Shown here piece by piece: positions 1 to 6,753 of a DNA stretch of 9,224 bases. Source of the DNA: Leptotrichiaceae bacterium (GTDB taxonomy: Bacteria > Fusobacteriota > Fusobacteriia > Fusobacteriales > Leptotrichiaceae). The stretch spans positions 1-9,224 of the forward strand of contig JAUNKI010000073.1 in the NCBI GenBank assembly GCA_030532815.1, written 5' to 3'. Below the pieces are notes generated by a model that ran no database searches, was not told the DNA's origin, and saw only the letters and a program-made list of their open reading frames with translations. Both the position numbers and the translations under genes were made by a program. Numbering within the stretch: position 1 is the stretch's first letter; every line of letters starts with the position of its first letter.

Positions 1-38
1 TTTTATTATTTTAAATAAATTGAAAAAAGAGAGAAAAT

Positions 39-515
39 ATGAAAAAAGCGGTTACAATTTTATTATTAACAATAGGAGTCTTAACTTTTTCCAAAATCGG
101 CAATTCGGCAATAAAGAAAATAAGGAATTTTTTATAAATATGACAAAGCTGCCTGATAAATATTATGAATATGGGCAAAAAGAATCTGGAGAAAATTTCG
201 GCTGTTCTACAACAGGTTATTTCCTAATCGTTTATAAAACGGCTAAGGAAATTAATAATAAAGATGCTGCTGCCGATGTATCTTTTGAACCGGCAGAAAC
301 GGGAAAATTTATACAGAAACAGACGGGAAAATATATTTGATACTGTCATTAAGAATATTTCTGGAGAAAAATATTACCTAACAGAATGTAAACGTCCTGT
401 AAAGGAATTTTTTACAATGAAAAAAATGCCCGAAGGACTTTATTCGTTATTCAGAAAGGTTGATATACCCGAATCGGATAATTACGGTATAGAAACAATT
501 GAAAATTATAAATAA
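39..515 (+). pseudogene. Decayed exported protein, remnant A (two frameshifts)
   Basis: The ATG at 39 opens a typical signal peptide (KKAVTILLLTIGVLTFSK, lysines followed by a hydrophobic core). That frame runs into TAA at 135. Protein-like sequence continues in a second frame (about 125-330, containing the words STTGYFLIVYK and DVSFEPAETGKF). It then returns to the first frame from about 312 to the TAA at 513 (FDTVIKNISGEKYYL). Stitched together this gives about 155 residues of a small exported protein with a beta-rich, Ig-like feel (TVIKNISGEKYYL resembles a strand-turn-strand). Two frameshifts make an intact product impossible unless they are sequencing errors. The family is not recognised. 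Two motifs recur in the remnant at 963-1415, so this is probably one member of a decayed paralogue group. That the reading is coding-derived is fairly secure; the function is unknown. Confidence 0.55.
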
Positions 516-538
516 ATATTATAAAGGAAATAAACAAT

Positions 539-593
539 TTTACAGTTTCTTTCGTGAGGAAATCACTTCAGTTCTCACGGAAGAAATTGTAAA
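539..593 (+). other. 22-bp RNA-capable hairpin between pseudogenes
   Basis: The left arm 539-560 and right arm 572-593 pair at all 22 positions around an 11-nt loop (561-571). Three pairs are wobbles in + strand RNA: G545-U587, U552-G580 and G559-U573. On the - strand the same positions would be A-C mismatches, so the complete helix exists only in + strand RNA. The lower stem is AU-rich and the upper stem holds CGUGAG/CUCACG. No uridine run follows the right arm (AATAATCG comes next), so it is not a standard intrinsic terminator. It could be an RNA stability element, a terminator lacking its U tract, or an old inverted repeat. It lies 23 nt after the stop of the preceding remnant. The structure is directly visible; the role is unknown. 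Confidence 0.7.
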
Positions 594-647
594 TAATCGA
601 ATTTAAACATATTGTCATATCTACGCAGTTTAATATTTTTACAATTT

Positions 648-966
648 ATGAAATTATCTGATTCATATTTCTCAACAATTCTAAAAATTTCAAATAAATA
701 CAGAAAATTTAAGGAACAGACCGTAAAGGGGAAAATTCCGATAGAGTTCACTTATGGTACTGACTTTACTATAAATTTACAGATTATACTCATGTTTCGT
801 GTAAAGGGAATTGTAAAAGAAAGAAGTTGTAATGAGGGTTTGGCAGATTTAAAAGAAGTCTGACCTGAATATTTCTGAAACTTTAAAAATAAAATGTCAT
901 CTTGAAAGTAAAAATACGAATATAGAAAACAGATGTATATTTTTAAGGGAGAATAGTTTATTATGA
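648..966 (+). pseudogene. Decayed ORF, remnant B
   Basis: An open stretch runs from an ATG at 648 (MKLSDSYFSTILKISNKY) to a TGA at 861. After a frameshift near 855 it continues as protein-like sequence (KSDLNISETLKIKCHLESK, then CIFLRENSLL) to the TGA at 964. The joined product would be about 106 residues. The last part resembles the corresponding part of the next remnant: LKIKCHLE with FLRENSL here, against VRIKCIIL with FKENSLKNG there. Its stop overlaps the start of that remnant (ATGA at 963-966), as in a translationally coupled operon before decay. No good signal peptide or ribosome binding site is visible at 648, so the original start may be lost. The family is not recognised, and the intervening part could also be non-coding. 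Confidence 0.4.
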
Positions 967-1415
967 AAAATACTTGTATCAGGAATAATGAGCTGAAGCC
1001 GAAAACTACAACAGGCAGGATATTTATGTAGGTATATGAAAATGTAGAAGACGTTTCTATAAGTATTGCTGCGGAAATTTTAGACTTTAAAATGTTTGAT
1101 GAAAATGTTAGAATAAAATGTATAATTTTAAATAATGTTTCTTCGGAAAAACTGTACTTAAGTTTAAAGAAAACAGTTTAAAAAACGGATATATATTCCG
1201 AGAAATGAAAAATTTCAGTGGAAAGCAGATATCTCAGTCTCAGGCAGGTAAGGGAAACAGGTATTTCCGAAAAATTTACAGGGGAAATAAAATTGTTTAA
1301 GAAAATAACGGGAAAATGCCTTGTTATTGAAAGAATGAAAGAAATAACAGATGAATTTTTCCTTAAGGGGGAAATGAGCGGTTTTGAACTGATAAAGGTA
1401 CTGAAAGATAAATAA
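963..1415 (+). pseudogene. Decayed ORF, remnant C (in-frame stop and frameshifts)
   Basis: The ATG at 963 overlaps the previous stop. The frame reads MKNTCIRNNELKPKTTTGRI..., is cut by an amber codon at 1029, and continues in the same frame (VYENVEDVSISIAAEIL, then NNVSSEKLYL) to a TAA at 1179. The thread then moves to another frame (KENSLKNGYIFREMKNF, to about 1215). It returns to the first frame from a GTG near 1218 to the TAA at 1413 (ERMKEITDEFFLKGEMSGF near its end). Two blocks match remnant A: TTTGRIFM-stop-VYE against STTGYFLIVYK, and NNVSSEKLYL against KNISGEKYYL. This supports common ancestry by duplication. Unlike remnant A there is no clear signal peptide at its start. The function is unknown. 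Confidence 0.5.
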
Positions 1416-1428
1416 ATATAAAGGGAAA

Positions 1429-1909
1429 ATGCAGTAGCTGAAAACGGGACATTTTCATTTATGAGATTTTCAGGAGCGGAAATAATTAAATTCAGTTCCG
1501 TAAAAGATAATGTATTCCTGAAAATGCCGATTTCATATGTTTCGGAGGCGGATATCCTAAGCTGTATGCAGGAGAGTTTTTACAAAGTCCGTTAGTGAAA
1601 GAAAGTATGGAAAAATTTATGAAAAAGAAGTAGAAGCACACGAAAAATCCGGAGGATTCATATATTTTTCAAAAGGAGCTTCATTTTCCTGACAGGAAAA
1701 AAGAGAAATTTTGCAGGTTAATATGAAAATTGTAATGAAAAACAGACAGAATACAGACCAGATTCGATTATATAAACATAGAAACAGGGAACGGGATAAA
1801 GACAAAAGACCATGAATTTCATTATTCGGAAATATGTTCGGATAATGAAACGAACAGAAGGGATACTCCCGATATAACTCACAGACTGAAAATGTTTTTC
1901 CAAGGTTAA
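1429..1909 (+). pseudogene. Decayed ORF, remnant D (stop codons and frameshifts)
   Basis: An ATG at 1429 follows AGGG but is stopped after two codons (ATG CAG TAG). Protein-like text in shifting frames then runs to a TAA at 1907: FSGAEIIKFSSVKDNVFLKM; FGGGYPKLYAGEFLQSP with LVKESMEKF; EKEVEAHEKSGGFIYFSKGA; EILQVNMKIVMKN; and HEFHYSEICSDNETN. At least three frame changes and one TGA within the line near 1690 are needed to join these. SGGFIYFSK followed later by MKIVMKN loosely recalls the TTG-x-F...VYK and IKN blocks of remnants A and C, but the match is weak. The two - strand ORFs over this stretch (1617-1805 and 1718-1903) are low-complexity shadows. No family is recognised. Confidence 0.4.
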
Positions 1910-2138
1910 TTTTCGTGACGACGGAGAAACAAATACTTTTTTGGAACAGTCATAAAAAATAACAAAAAATAAGCATTCCGTTAAATCAGAAAAATGAGTA
2001 ATAAATTCTTCCTCTTTAAAAATGACTGCAAATAAAGTGAAAAATTCTTCCTAAAAATAAAGGAGAAGATGTAGAAATGTTCGTTTTTGAAGGATTATAA
2101 AATTTCATGTGAAAACATAAAATAAAAAATATAGAGAT
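1910..2138. other. Non-coding or fully decayed stretch
   Basis: No gene can be supported here. Short peptides remain open, such as NFRDDGETNTFLEQS ending at a TAA near 1954, and MFVFEGL (ATG 2077 to TAA 2098) behind an AGGAG at 2061-2065. A short near-repeat, AAATTCTTCCT, occurs twice around 2007-2052. These look like the tail of the upstream decayed region. A promoter for the membrane protein gene probably lies within the last 80 bases, but no convincing -35/-10 pair stands out. Confidence 0.3.
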
Positions 2139-2151
2139 AGGAGATTTTAAA

Positions 2152-3234
2152 ATGAAAAAAATATATAAAACTGTACTGCTTACACATATATGGCTGATAA
2201 TCCAATATTTTATCGTGTCAGTTATGCTGTCTTCACTTTCGGGTTCATTGATATTGCTTATTTTTAAAGTTATAACAGGAAAATCGTATACTTCTCTGAT
2301 AGAAATAAATACATTATTTATTATAGTAGGAATACTGTCTGTAATAGGAGGAGCAGTCTACAATTCAGGGAAAAAAATCGTATTGGAAAAGGGAATACTT
2401 ATTTATTACAGTTTTTTTAAAGAAAAATTTAAGCTGGATATTATAAAAAATAAGGTATATCTGGAAATAAAGCCGAAAAGGACACGTAGAAGTTATTATC
2501 TTAAAAGAACTCTTTATTTTACTGAAAATGGAGTAAAGAAAGGTATCAACTGTGACTGGCTGTCTGCAAGACAATGTAATGAACTTATAGTAGAAATGGA
2601 AAAATATAAATATATAAGTTCGGAAAATAAGGATTTTGAAAATGGAGAAATATTCAATACAGAGGAAATTTCAGAAAAATTTTTTATTGGCGGACAGAAA
2701 ATGATTTCTCAACAAATAGTCTCTCAACGTATAAAAAAAGTATGGATTAGGAGTCTAATATTTGTCTTTAGTATACTCGCTATTTCATTAATAATGGCTT
2801 TTATGATATTTGAAGTATTCGGTCTATACTTCTTTTTAATAATACTTGGGGGATTTATAATAATAATATTTGCTCCTGTGTCCATCTTTTTATTTGTTCT
2901 GAAAAAGAGAATAGAAAAATATACACCTGAATATATCATTGTAAAAAGTAAAGATATAAGTGTAGACAATGCAAATTTTTCCAAATATGATGTAAACAGG
3001 ATAGAAATGACACGGAAAGAAGCAACTCTTTACACTTTGTTCAATGAAAGAAAAATGATAATTCGCAGTAAGGGGGAAAAATATATGTTTGTTCTGGGTA
3101 ATCATCCTCCTCATTTGAAAGAGTTCCTATTTTTATATCCGTTAGCCATATATGAAGATTATGATTTATTATATGATAATATAATGAAATGGTGTTTCAG
3201 AAATAATATAGAATTTGTACAGATGGGATATTAA
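2152..3234 (+). CDS. Four-helix membrane protein with two probable PH-like cytoplasmic domains
   Basis: The product is 360 residues. Hydrophobic segments lie at about residues 8-38 and 54-70, and again as a closely spaced pair at about 201-220 and 223-249. Each pair is followed by a soluble beta-rich block: about 73-155 (beginning KKIVLEKGILIYYSFF) and about 254-345 (EYIIVKSKDISVDNANFSKY, then MIIRSKGEKYMFVLG). Strand-rich blocks that end in a short acidic helix after a membrane pair are typical of bacterial PH-like or YcxB-like domains, so the protein looks like a duplicated TM-TM-PH unit. That is inferred from pattern, not homology. The start is well supported by AGGAG at 2139-2143, 8 nt before ATG. 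Its 3' end overlaps the next gene by 20 nt. No enzyme motif is visible. A membrane sensor, scaffold or immunity-type role is possible but unproven. Confidence 0.8.
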   Translation: MKKIYKTVLLTHIWLIIQYFIVSVMLSSLSGSLILLIFKVITGKSYTSLIEINTLFIIVGILSVIGGAVYNSGKKIVLEKGILIYYSFFKEKFKLDIIKNKVYLEIKPKRTRRSYYLKRTLYFTENGVKKGINCDWLSARQCNELIVEMEKYKYISSENKDFENGEIFNTEEISEKFFIGGQKMISQQIVSQRIKKVWIRSLIFVFSILAISLIMAFMIFEVFGLYFFLIILGGFIIIIFAPVSIFLFVLKKRIEKYTPEYIIVKSKDISVDNANFSKYDVNRIEMTRKEATLYTLFNERKMIIRSKGEKYMFVLGNHPPHLKEFLFLYPLAIYEDYDLLYDNIMKWCFRNNIEFVQMGY

Positions 3235-3682
3235 CTGTTTATTAGAGAAAACAAAAAAAATTACATGTATATGTCTCGGTGTGAGAAATATGGAAAAATC
3301 CGTAAAATTTTACCGAGACGGTCTGGGCTTTGAAACAGATTGTAAAGAGGATAATCCTAACGTGATATTTTTTAATACTTACGGAACAAAGTTTGAGCTG
3401 TATCCTTTGGATTTACTTGCTGAAGATATTAGTAAAGAGGAACCGCCGAAAATAAAGGACGGATTCAGTGGAGTAACATTGGCGTATAACGTGGAGACAA
3501 AGGAAGAAGTCAATGAAGTAATAAAACTCGTAAAAAAAGCCGGAGGAAAAATAGTGAAAGAGCCTCAGGAAGTTTTTTGGGGCGGATACCATGCCTATTT
3601 TCAGGATTTGGACGGATATTATTGGGAAGTGGCATGGGGACCTGATTTTAAATATGATGAAAAAGGATTGTTGATATTTTAA
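3215..3682 (+). CDS. VOC superfamily (glyoxalase/dioxygenase-like) protein
   Basis: The product is at most 155 residues. It shows the two beta-alpha-beta-beta-beta modules of vicinal oxygen chelate proteins: CLGVRNMEKSVKFYRDGLGF (20-39), KFELYP (59-64), and a C-terminal GGYHAYFQDLDGYYWEVAWG (123-142). By alignment with glyoxalase I-type proteins the usual metal ligands would be a first-strand His, E61, H126 and E138. The first-strand position is C18 here, so metal binding may be altered. The start is uncertain. ATG 3215 adds about 12 residues before the conserved KKITCICLGV and has only a poor ribosome site, but no closer ATG precedes the first strand. The 20-nt overlap with the membrane protein gene suggests translational coupling. 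Substrate unknown; a cytoplasmic lyase, dioxygenase or antibiotic-binding role cannot be told apart. Confidence 0.85.
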   Translation: MYRWDINCLLEKTKKITCICLGVRNMEKSVKFYRDGLGFETDCKEDNPNVIFFNTYGTKFELYPLDLLAEDISKEEPPKIKDGFSGVTLAYNVETKEEVNEVIKLVKKAGGKIVKEPQEVFWGGYHAYFQDLDGYYWEVAWGPDFKYDEKGLLIF

Positions 3683-3736
3683 TGTATAGAAATAGAATTT
3701 GAACTCAGAAAAAATAAAAAATTAGGGAAGTTGGAA

Positions 3737-3743
3737 AAGGAGG
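3737..3743 (+). promoter_or_regulatory. Strong ribosome binding site deciding the TfoX-like start
   Basis: AAGGAGG lies 8 nt upstream of the ATG at 3752. A TTG at 3731 opens the same frame, but that reading would translate through the ribosome site itself. The ATG is therefore the start. Confidence 0.8.
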
Positions 3744-3751
3744 GTATTCGA

Positions 3752-4075
3752 ATGGCTTCAAGTAAAGAATATTTAAACTTTATTTTGGAAAAACTTTCAG
3801 GATTGGAGGAAATTTCCTACAGGAAAATGATGGGAGAGTATATAATTTATTATCGGGGAAAAGTCATAGGCGGAATTTACGATGACAGATTTCTTATAAA
3901 ACCTGTCAAAGTCGCAGTAAAAAATATACCCGATGGAGTTTATGAGAAACCTTATGAAGGAGCAAAGGAAATGTTGCTGATTGATTTTGACAATGTCGGG
4001 GATGAGCAATTTTTAATAAAATTATTTAAAGCTATGTACAAAGAACTGCCCGAGGCGAAAAAAGGAAAAGCATAG
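3752..4075 (+). CDS. TfoX/Sxy family protein (N-terminal domain only)
   Basis: The product is 107 residues, counted from the ATG with an ideal ribosome site. The sequence carries the TfoX N-terminal-domain pattern: ASSKEYLNFILEKLSGLEEI, YRKMMGEYIIYYRGKVIGGI, the FLIKPV strand, and YEGAKEMLLIDFDN. The family's standard alpha/beta N-terminal domain is complete and there is no TfoX C-terminal domain. In Haemophilus and E. coli, full-length TfoX/Sxy activates competence genes with CRP. Stand-alone N-domain proteins are common in Firmicutes and related bacteria and have no proven role, so a competence function should not be assumed. It lies 69 nt after the VOC gene and may share its transcript. 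Family assignment is strong; function is open. Confidence 0.9.
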   Translation: MASSKEYLNFILEKLSGLEEISYRKMMGEYIIYYRGKVIGGIYDDRFLIKPVKVAVKNIPDGVYEKPYEGAKEMLLIDFDNVGDEQFLIKLFKAMYKELPEAKKGKA

Positions 4076-4260
4076 TCAAAACGGGCAAAATGTGGAAAAA
4101 ATAATTGCAGAATATTAGGTGGAAAAAAAACAGGAACTGAAAGAAAATGAAAGATTTATTTTAAACCGAAACTGTAACGGATATTTTAAAAATTGCAATA
4201 AAAGGATATCGGTTTTATCATAATTCTGTTATTTAAAAAATAAAAAAGATATTGAAAATA
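4076..4260. other. Intergenic DNA with a possible small decayed ORF
   Basis: A GTG-initiated reading at 4092-4223 (43 codons, with one in-frame TAG at 4116) contains protein-like text, ENERFILNRNCNGYFKNCNK. No ribosome site or known motif supports it. The hexamers AAACCG (about 4164) and CGGTTT (about 4210) are complementary but far apart. Nothing else is supported. Confidence 0.25.
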
Positions 4261-4288
4261 TTGTAGATTTTGAGTTTTCAGATATACT
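4261..4288 (+). promoter_or_regulatory. Probable sigma-70-type promoter for the amidohydrolase
   Basis: TTGTAG at 4261-4266 and TATACT at 4283-4288 are separated by 16 nt. Transcription would start near 4295, giving a leader of about 37 nt that includes the ribosome site GGAGAGG (4315-4321). The match to consensus is fair, but AT-rich DNA gives many chance matches. Confidence 0.4.
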
Positions 4289-4331
4289 CTGACAAAAATA
4301 AAAAATAATATAACGGAGAGGATGATTTTTT

Positions 4332-5708
4332 ATGAAAAAAATATTTATTTTGTTAATTTTAAGTTTAGGAATGGGAATTACAGCTTTTGGAGAAAATGTG
4401 GATATTCTCATTAAAAATGCCGTAATTCTGACTATGAATGAAAAGAAGGAAGTCATAGAAAACGGCGTCATAGCTATAAAAAATAATAAAATCGCAGCTG
4501 TAGGAAATGAAAAACTGCTTTCAAAATACAAAGGTAAAAAAATAATAGATGCGGATAAAAATATAGTAATGCCGGGATTTGTAAATACACATACTCATGT
4601 TTCAATGGTTCCTTTCAGATCATTGGCAGATGATGTACCTGATAGACTGAGAAGATATATTTTCCCCCTTGAAGATAAACTTGTGAGCAGGGACCTTGTA
4701 TATAAAGGTGCAGTATACGGAATATTGGAAATGGTAAGCACAGGGACGACAACTTTTGCAGATATGTATTATTTTGAAGACGAAGTGGCAAAGGCTGCCG
4801 AACTTATAGGAATACGGGGAGTACTCGGTGAAACTGTAATAAAAAATCCCGTTGCAGATGCCAAAGAACCTTACGGAGGAATAGAGTATGCGGAAAACTT
4901 TATAAAACAGTATAAAAATAGTCAGCTTGTAACACCTGCATTTGCTCCTCATGCTCCTTATACAGTTGAGGAGGAGTATCTGAAAAAAGTTACGGAACTC
5001 TCTAAAAAATATAATGTACCTGTATTAATGCATATTGCCGAAACTGAAAATGAAGTTAAGCAGATAAAGGAGAAGTATAATAAAACAGTCATAGAATATC
5101 TGGATTCCATAGGATTTTTAACTGATAAGGTAGTAGCAGGGCATGTCATATTTGTAAATGACAGTGATATAAAAATACTGAAAGAAAGAAATGTGGGAAT
5201 AGCTCACAATATGGTTGCCAATATAAAATCAGCAAAAGGTGTATCTCCTGCATTGAAAATGTTTGACGAAGGATTAAGGGTAGGCTTGGGAACTGACGGG
5301 CCTATGAGCGGGAACACCCTTGACCTTGTAAGTCAGTTAGGTTATGTTGCAAAGGTTCATAAGCTTCACAGTAAGGACAGAGCGGCAATGCCTCCTTATA
5401 AAGTAGTGGAAATGGCGACAATAGGAGGAGCGAAGGCCCTTCATATGGAAGACAGAATAGGTTCTCTTGAAGAAGGGAAACTGGCGGATATAATAATTAT
5501 TGATACAAAATCTCTGAATATGCAGCCTATATATGACTATTATTCGGCAATTGTTTATTCGATGTTACCTGGAGATGTAAAAACAACTATTATAAACGGA
5601 AAAATAATTATGGAAAATAAAAAAATAAAAACATATGATGTCGAAAAAGCAAAAAAAGATTTGAAAACTCTTGAAAATACAGTAAAAAAAGAAGCTGAAA
5701 AATTATAA
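4332..5708 (+). CDS. Exported amidohydrolase, SAH/MTA/guanine deaminase-like
   Basis: The product is 458 residues. Residues 1-20 are a classical signal peptide (KK, then FILLILSLGMGIT, with AFG at -3 to -1), so the mature enzyme would start near E21. The rest is a full-length metal-dependent amidohydrolase. A flanking beta-sandwich segment (VDILIKNAVILTM) leads to NTHTH with metal ligands H87 and H89. Then come APHAPYT (H207), MHIAETE (H234, with E237), GHVIFV (H271) and GLGTDG (D322). The C-terminal GSLEEGKLADIIIID closes the composite domain. This layout is that of the S-adenosylhomocysteine / 5'-methylthioadenosine deaminase and chlorohydrolase (TrzN/AtzB-like) group, and catalytic residues appear intact. 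Cytoplasmic forms average about 430-440 residues, so the extra length is mainly the leader. Substrate is not fixed by sequence. The ATG at 4332 is chosen because it gives the leader and follows GGAGAGG. An ATG at 4322 is out of frame. Confidence 0.9.
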   Translation: MKKIFILLILSLGMGITAFGENVDILIKNAVILTMNEKKEVIENGVIAIKNNKIAAVGNEKLLSKYKGKKIIDADKNIVMPGFVNTHTHVSMVPFRSLADDVPDRLRRYIFPLEDKLVSRDLVYKGAVYGILEMVSTGTTTFADMYYFEDEVAKAAELIGIRGVLGETVIKNPVADAKEPYGGIEYAENFIKQYKNSQLVTPAFAPHAPYTVEEEYLKKVTELSKKYNVPVLMHIAETENEVKQIKEKYNKTVIEYLDSIGFLTDKVVAGHVIFVNDSDIKILKERNVGIAHNMVANIKSAKGVSPALKMFDEGLRVGLGTDGPMSGNTLDLVSQLGYVAKVHKLHSKDRAAMPPYKVVEMATIGGAKALHMEDRIGSLEEGKLADIIIIDTKSLNMQPIYDYYSAIVYSMLPGDVKTTIINGKIIMENKKIKTYDVEKAKKDLKTLENTVKKEAEKL

Positions 5709-5718
5709 AAAAGTCTGA

Positions 5719-5928
5719 AATTTATTTGCAGGAAGGAAAAAGTCAGGTGCCAGTATAGTGATTTCAGTTGAAAAATGGGAAAGGAAAGCACTGTATCTTA
5801 AAAGTAAATCAGTGTCCTTACATTTTAAATATCCGTTTTTAACGGGAAGAAATCCTGATTTATATATGATTTACAGCAGGATTATTCAACTTTTAAGCGA
5901 AAATCGGTATGAGAGTAGAAGAAAATAA
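5719..5928 (+). pseudogene. 3' fragment of an unrecognised gene
   Basis: Sixty-nine sense codons lie between a TGA (5716-5718) and a TAA (5926-5928), with no ATG or ribosome site near the front. The text is protein-like: SGASIVISVEKWERKALYLK, then SVSLHFKYPFLTGRNPDLYM, then IYSRIIQLLSENRYE. It ends 27 nt before the nitroreductase ATG. It looks like the end of a cytoplasmic protein, ending in a helix, whose 5' part has been lost. That would be consistent with a deletion joining it to the end of the amidohydrolase gene. I do not recognise the family. It could also be chance open frame, but its amino acid balance is unlike AT-rich noise. Confidence 0.4.
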
Positions 5929-5955
5929 TATAAAACAGTCCGGGGAGGAAATAAA

Positions 5956-6687
5956 ATGAAAAAACTGAAAGAAATATTGGAATACAGACGTTCTGTCAGA
6001 ACTTACGACAGTAATAAAAAAATAGACAGTGAAAAAGTACGGCAATGTCTGGAACTGGCCCTGCTCGCTCCTACAAGCTCAAATATGCAGCTGTGGGAAT
6101 GCCTGCATATTACAGACGAGGAAATTCTGAAAAAATTATCCATAGCCTGTCTGAACCAGAGTGCTGCAAAAACTGCTCAGGAAATGGTTGTTTTTATTAC
6201 ACGTCAGGATTTATACATGGAAAGGGCAAAAGATGCTCTTACATTTGAAAGGAAAAATATAAAAAGAAACAGTTCTCCTGAAAAAAGTGAAGAGCGGCTT
6301 AAACATTGGGAGATTTATTACGAGAAAATAATGCCTTTAATTTACGGAAGATTTTTCGGTATGTTGGGATTGTTACGAAAGCTTATCGCTTTGTCGGTAG
6401 GAATTTTCCGTCCTATGATGAGGGAAGTGTCTGAAAGTGATATAAGAGTGACAGTGCATAAAAGCTGCGCTCTTGCAGCTCAGACATTTATGCTGGCAAT
6501 GGCGGAGCAGAATTATGATACCTGTCCTATGGAAGGTTTTGACAGCAGACGTGTAAAAAAAATTCTGAAACTTCCTTTCGGTACTGAAGTCAATATGATA
6601 ATTGCCTGCGGTATAAGAGATGAGGAAACAGGAGTATGGGGAGAGCGTTTCCGTGTTCCTTTTGAAAAAGTTTACAGAAAAATTTAA
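5956..6687 (+). CDS. Nitroreductase family protein (FMN-dependent)
   Basis: The product is 243 residues. Family marks: RRSVRTY at 11-17 (FMN phosphate-binding arginines), APTSSNMQ at 38-45 (FMN/substrate side), CPMEGFD at 190-196 with the flavin-contacting E-G-F, and a C-terminal GIRDEETGVWGERFRVPF. These predict a homodimeric flavoprotein reducing quinones, nitro compounds or other electrophiles with NAD(P)H. Between about residues 108 and 160 there is a longer insert than in NfsB-type enzymes. It includes a hydrophobic run, FGMLGLLRKLIALSVGIF, that could cap the active site or touch the membrane. The start has GGGGAGG at 5942-5948, 7 nt before ATG. It follows a decayed fragment closely and is followed after 66 nt by a VOC gene, so they may be co-transcribed. 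The natural substrate is unknown. Confidence 0.9.
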   Translation: MKKLKEILEYRRSVRTYDSNKKIDSEKVRQCLELALLAPTSSNMQLWECLHITDEEILKKLSIACLNQSAAKTAQEMVVFITRQDLYMERAKDALTFERKNIKRNSSPEKSEERLKHWEIYYEKIMPLIYGRFFGMLGLLRKLIALSVGIFRPMMREVSESDIRVTVHKSCALAAQTFMLAMAEQNYDTCPMEGFDSRRVKKILKLPFGTEVNMIIACGIRDEETGVWGERFRVPFEKVYRKI

Positions 6688-6753
6688 CGGTTTTTACGAT
6701 AAATTTTATAAATTAAAATGAAAAAACAGTAGGAAAAGAAAGGGAAATAAATA

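Noticed and set aside
1617..1903. Minus-strand ORFs of 61-62 codons
   Set aside because: They are low-complexity F/I/S-rich shadows of AT-rich + strand DNA, with no ribosome site and no motif.
2077..2100. Seven-codon ORF (MFVFEGL) behind an AGGAG, considered as a leader peptide
   Set aside because: There is no attenuator-like structure between it and the membrane protein gene. It more likely is the tail of decayed coding DNA.
3731..3751. TTG start giving the TfoX-like protein seven extra residues
   Set aside because: The extension spans the AAGGAGG ribosome site that serves the ATG at 3752, and homologues of the family typically begin MASSKEYL-like.
4229..4531. Minus-strand ORF of 100 codons over the start of the amidohydrolase gene
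   Set aside because: It is phenylalanine-rich and antisense to a clear gene and its promoter, so it is a shadow.
4620..4952. Minus-strand ORF of 110 codons
   Set aside because: It is wholly antisense to the amidohydrolase catalytic domain, rich in Cys, Tyr and Phe, without initiation signals.
6045..6248. Second + strand frame inside the nitroreductase gene
   Set aside because: It lies fully within a well-supported gene, and the glycine/lysine-rich text shows no family pattern.
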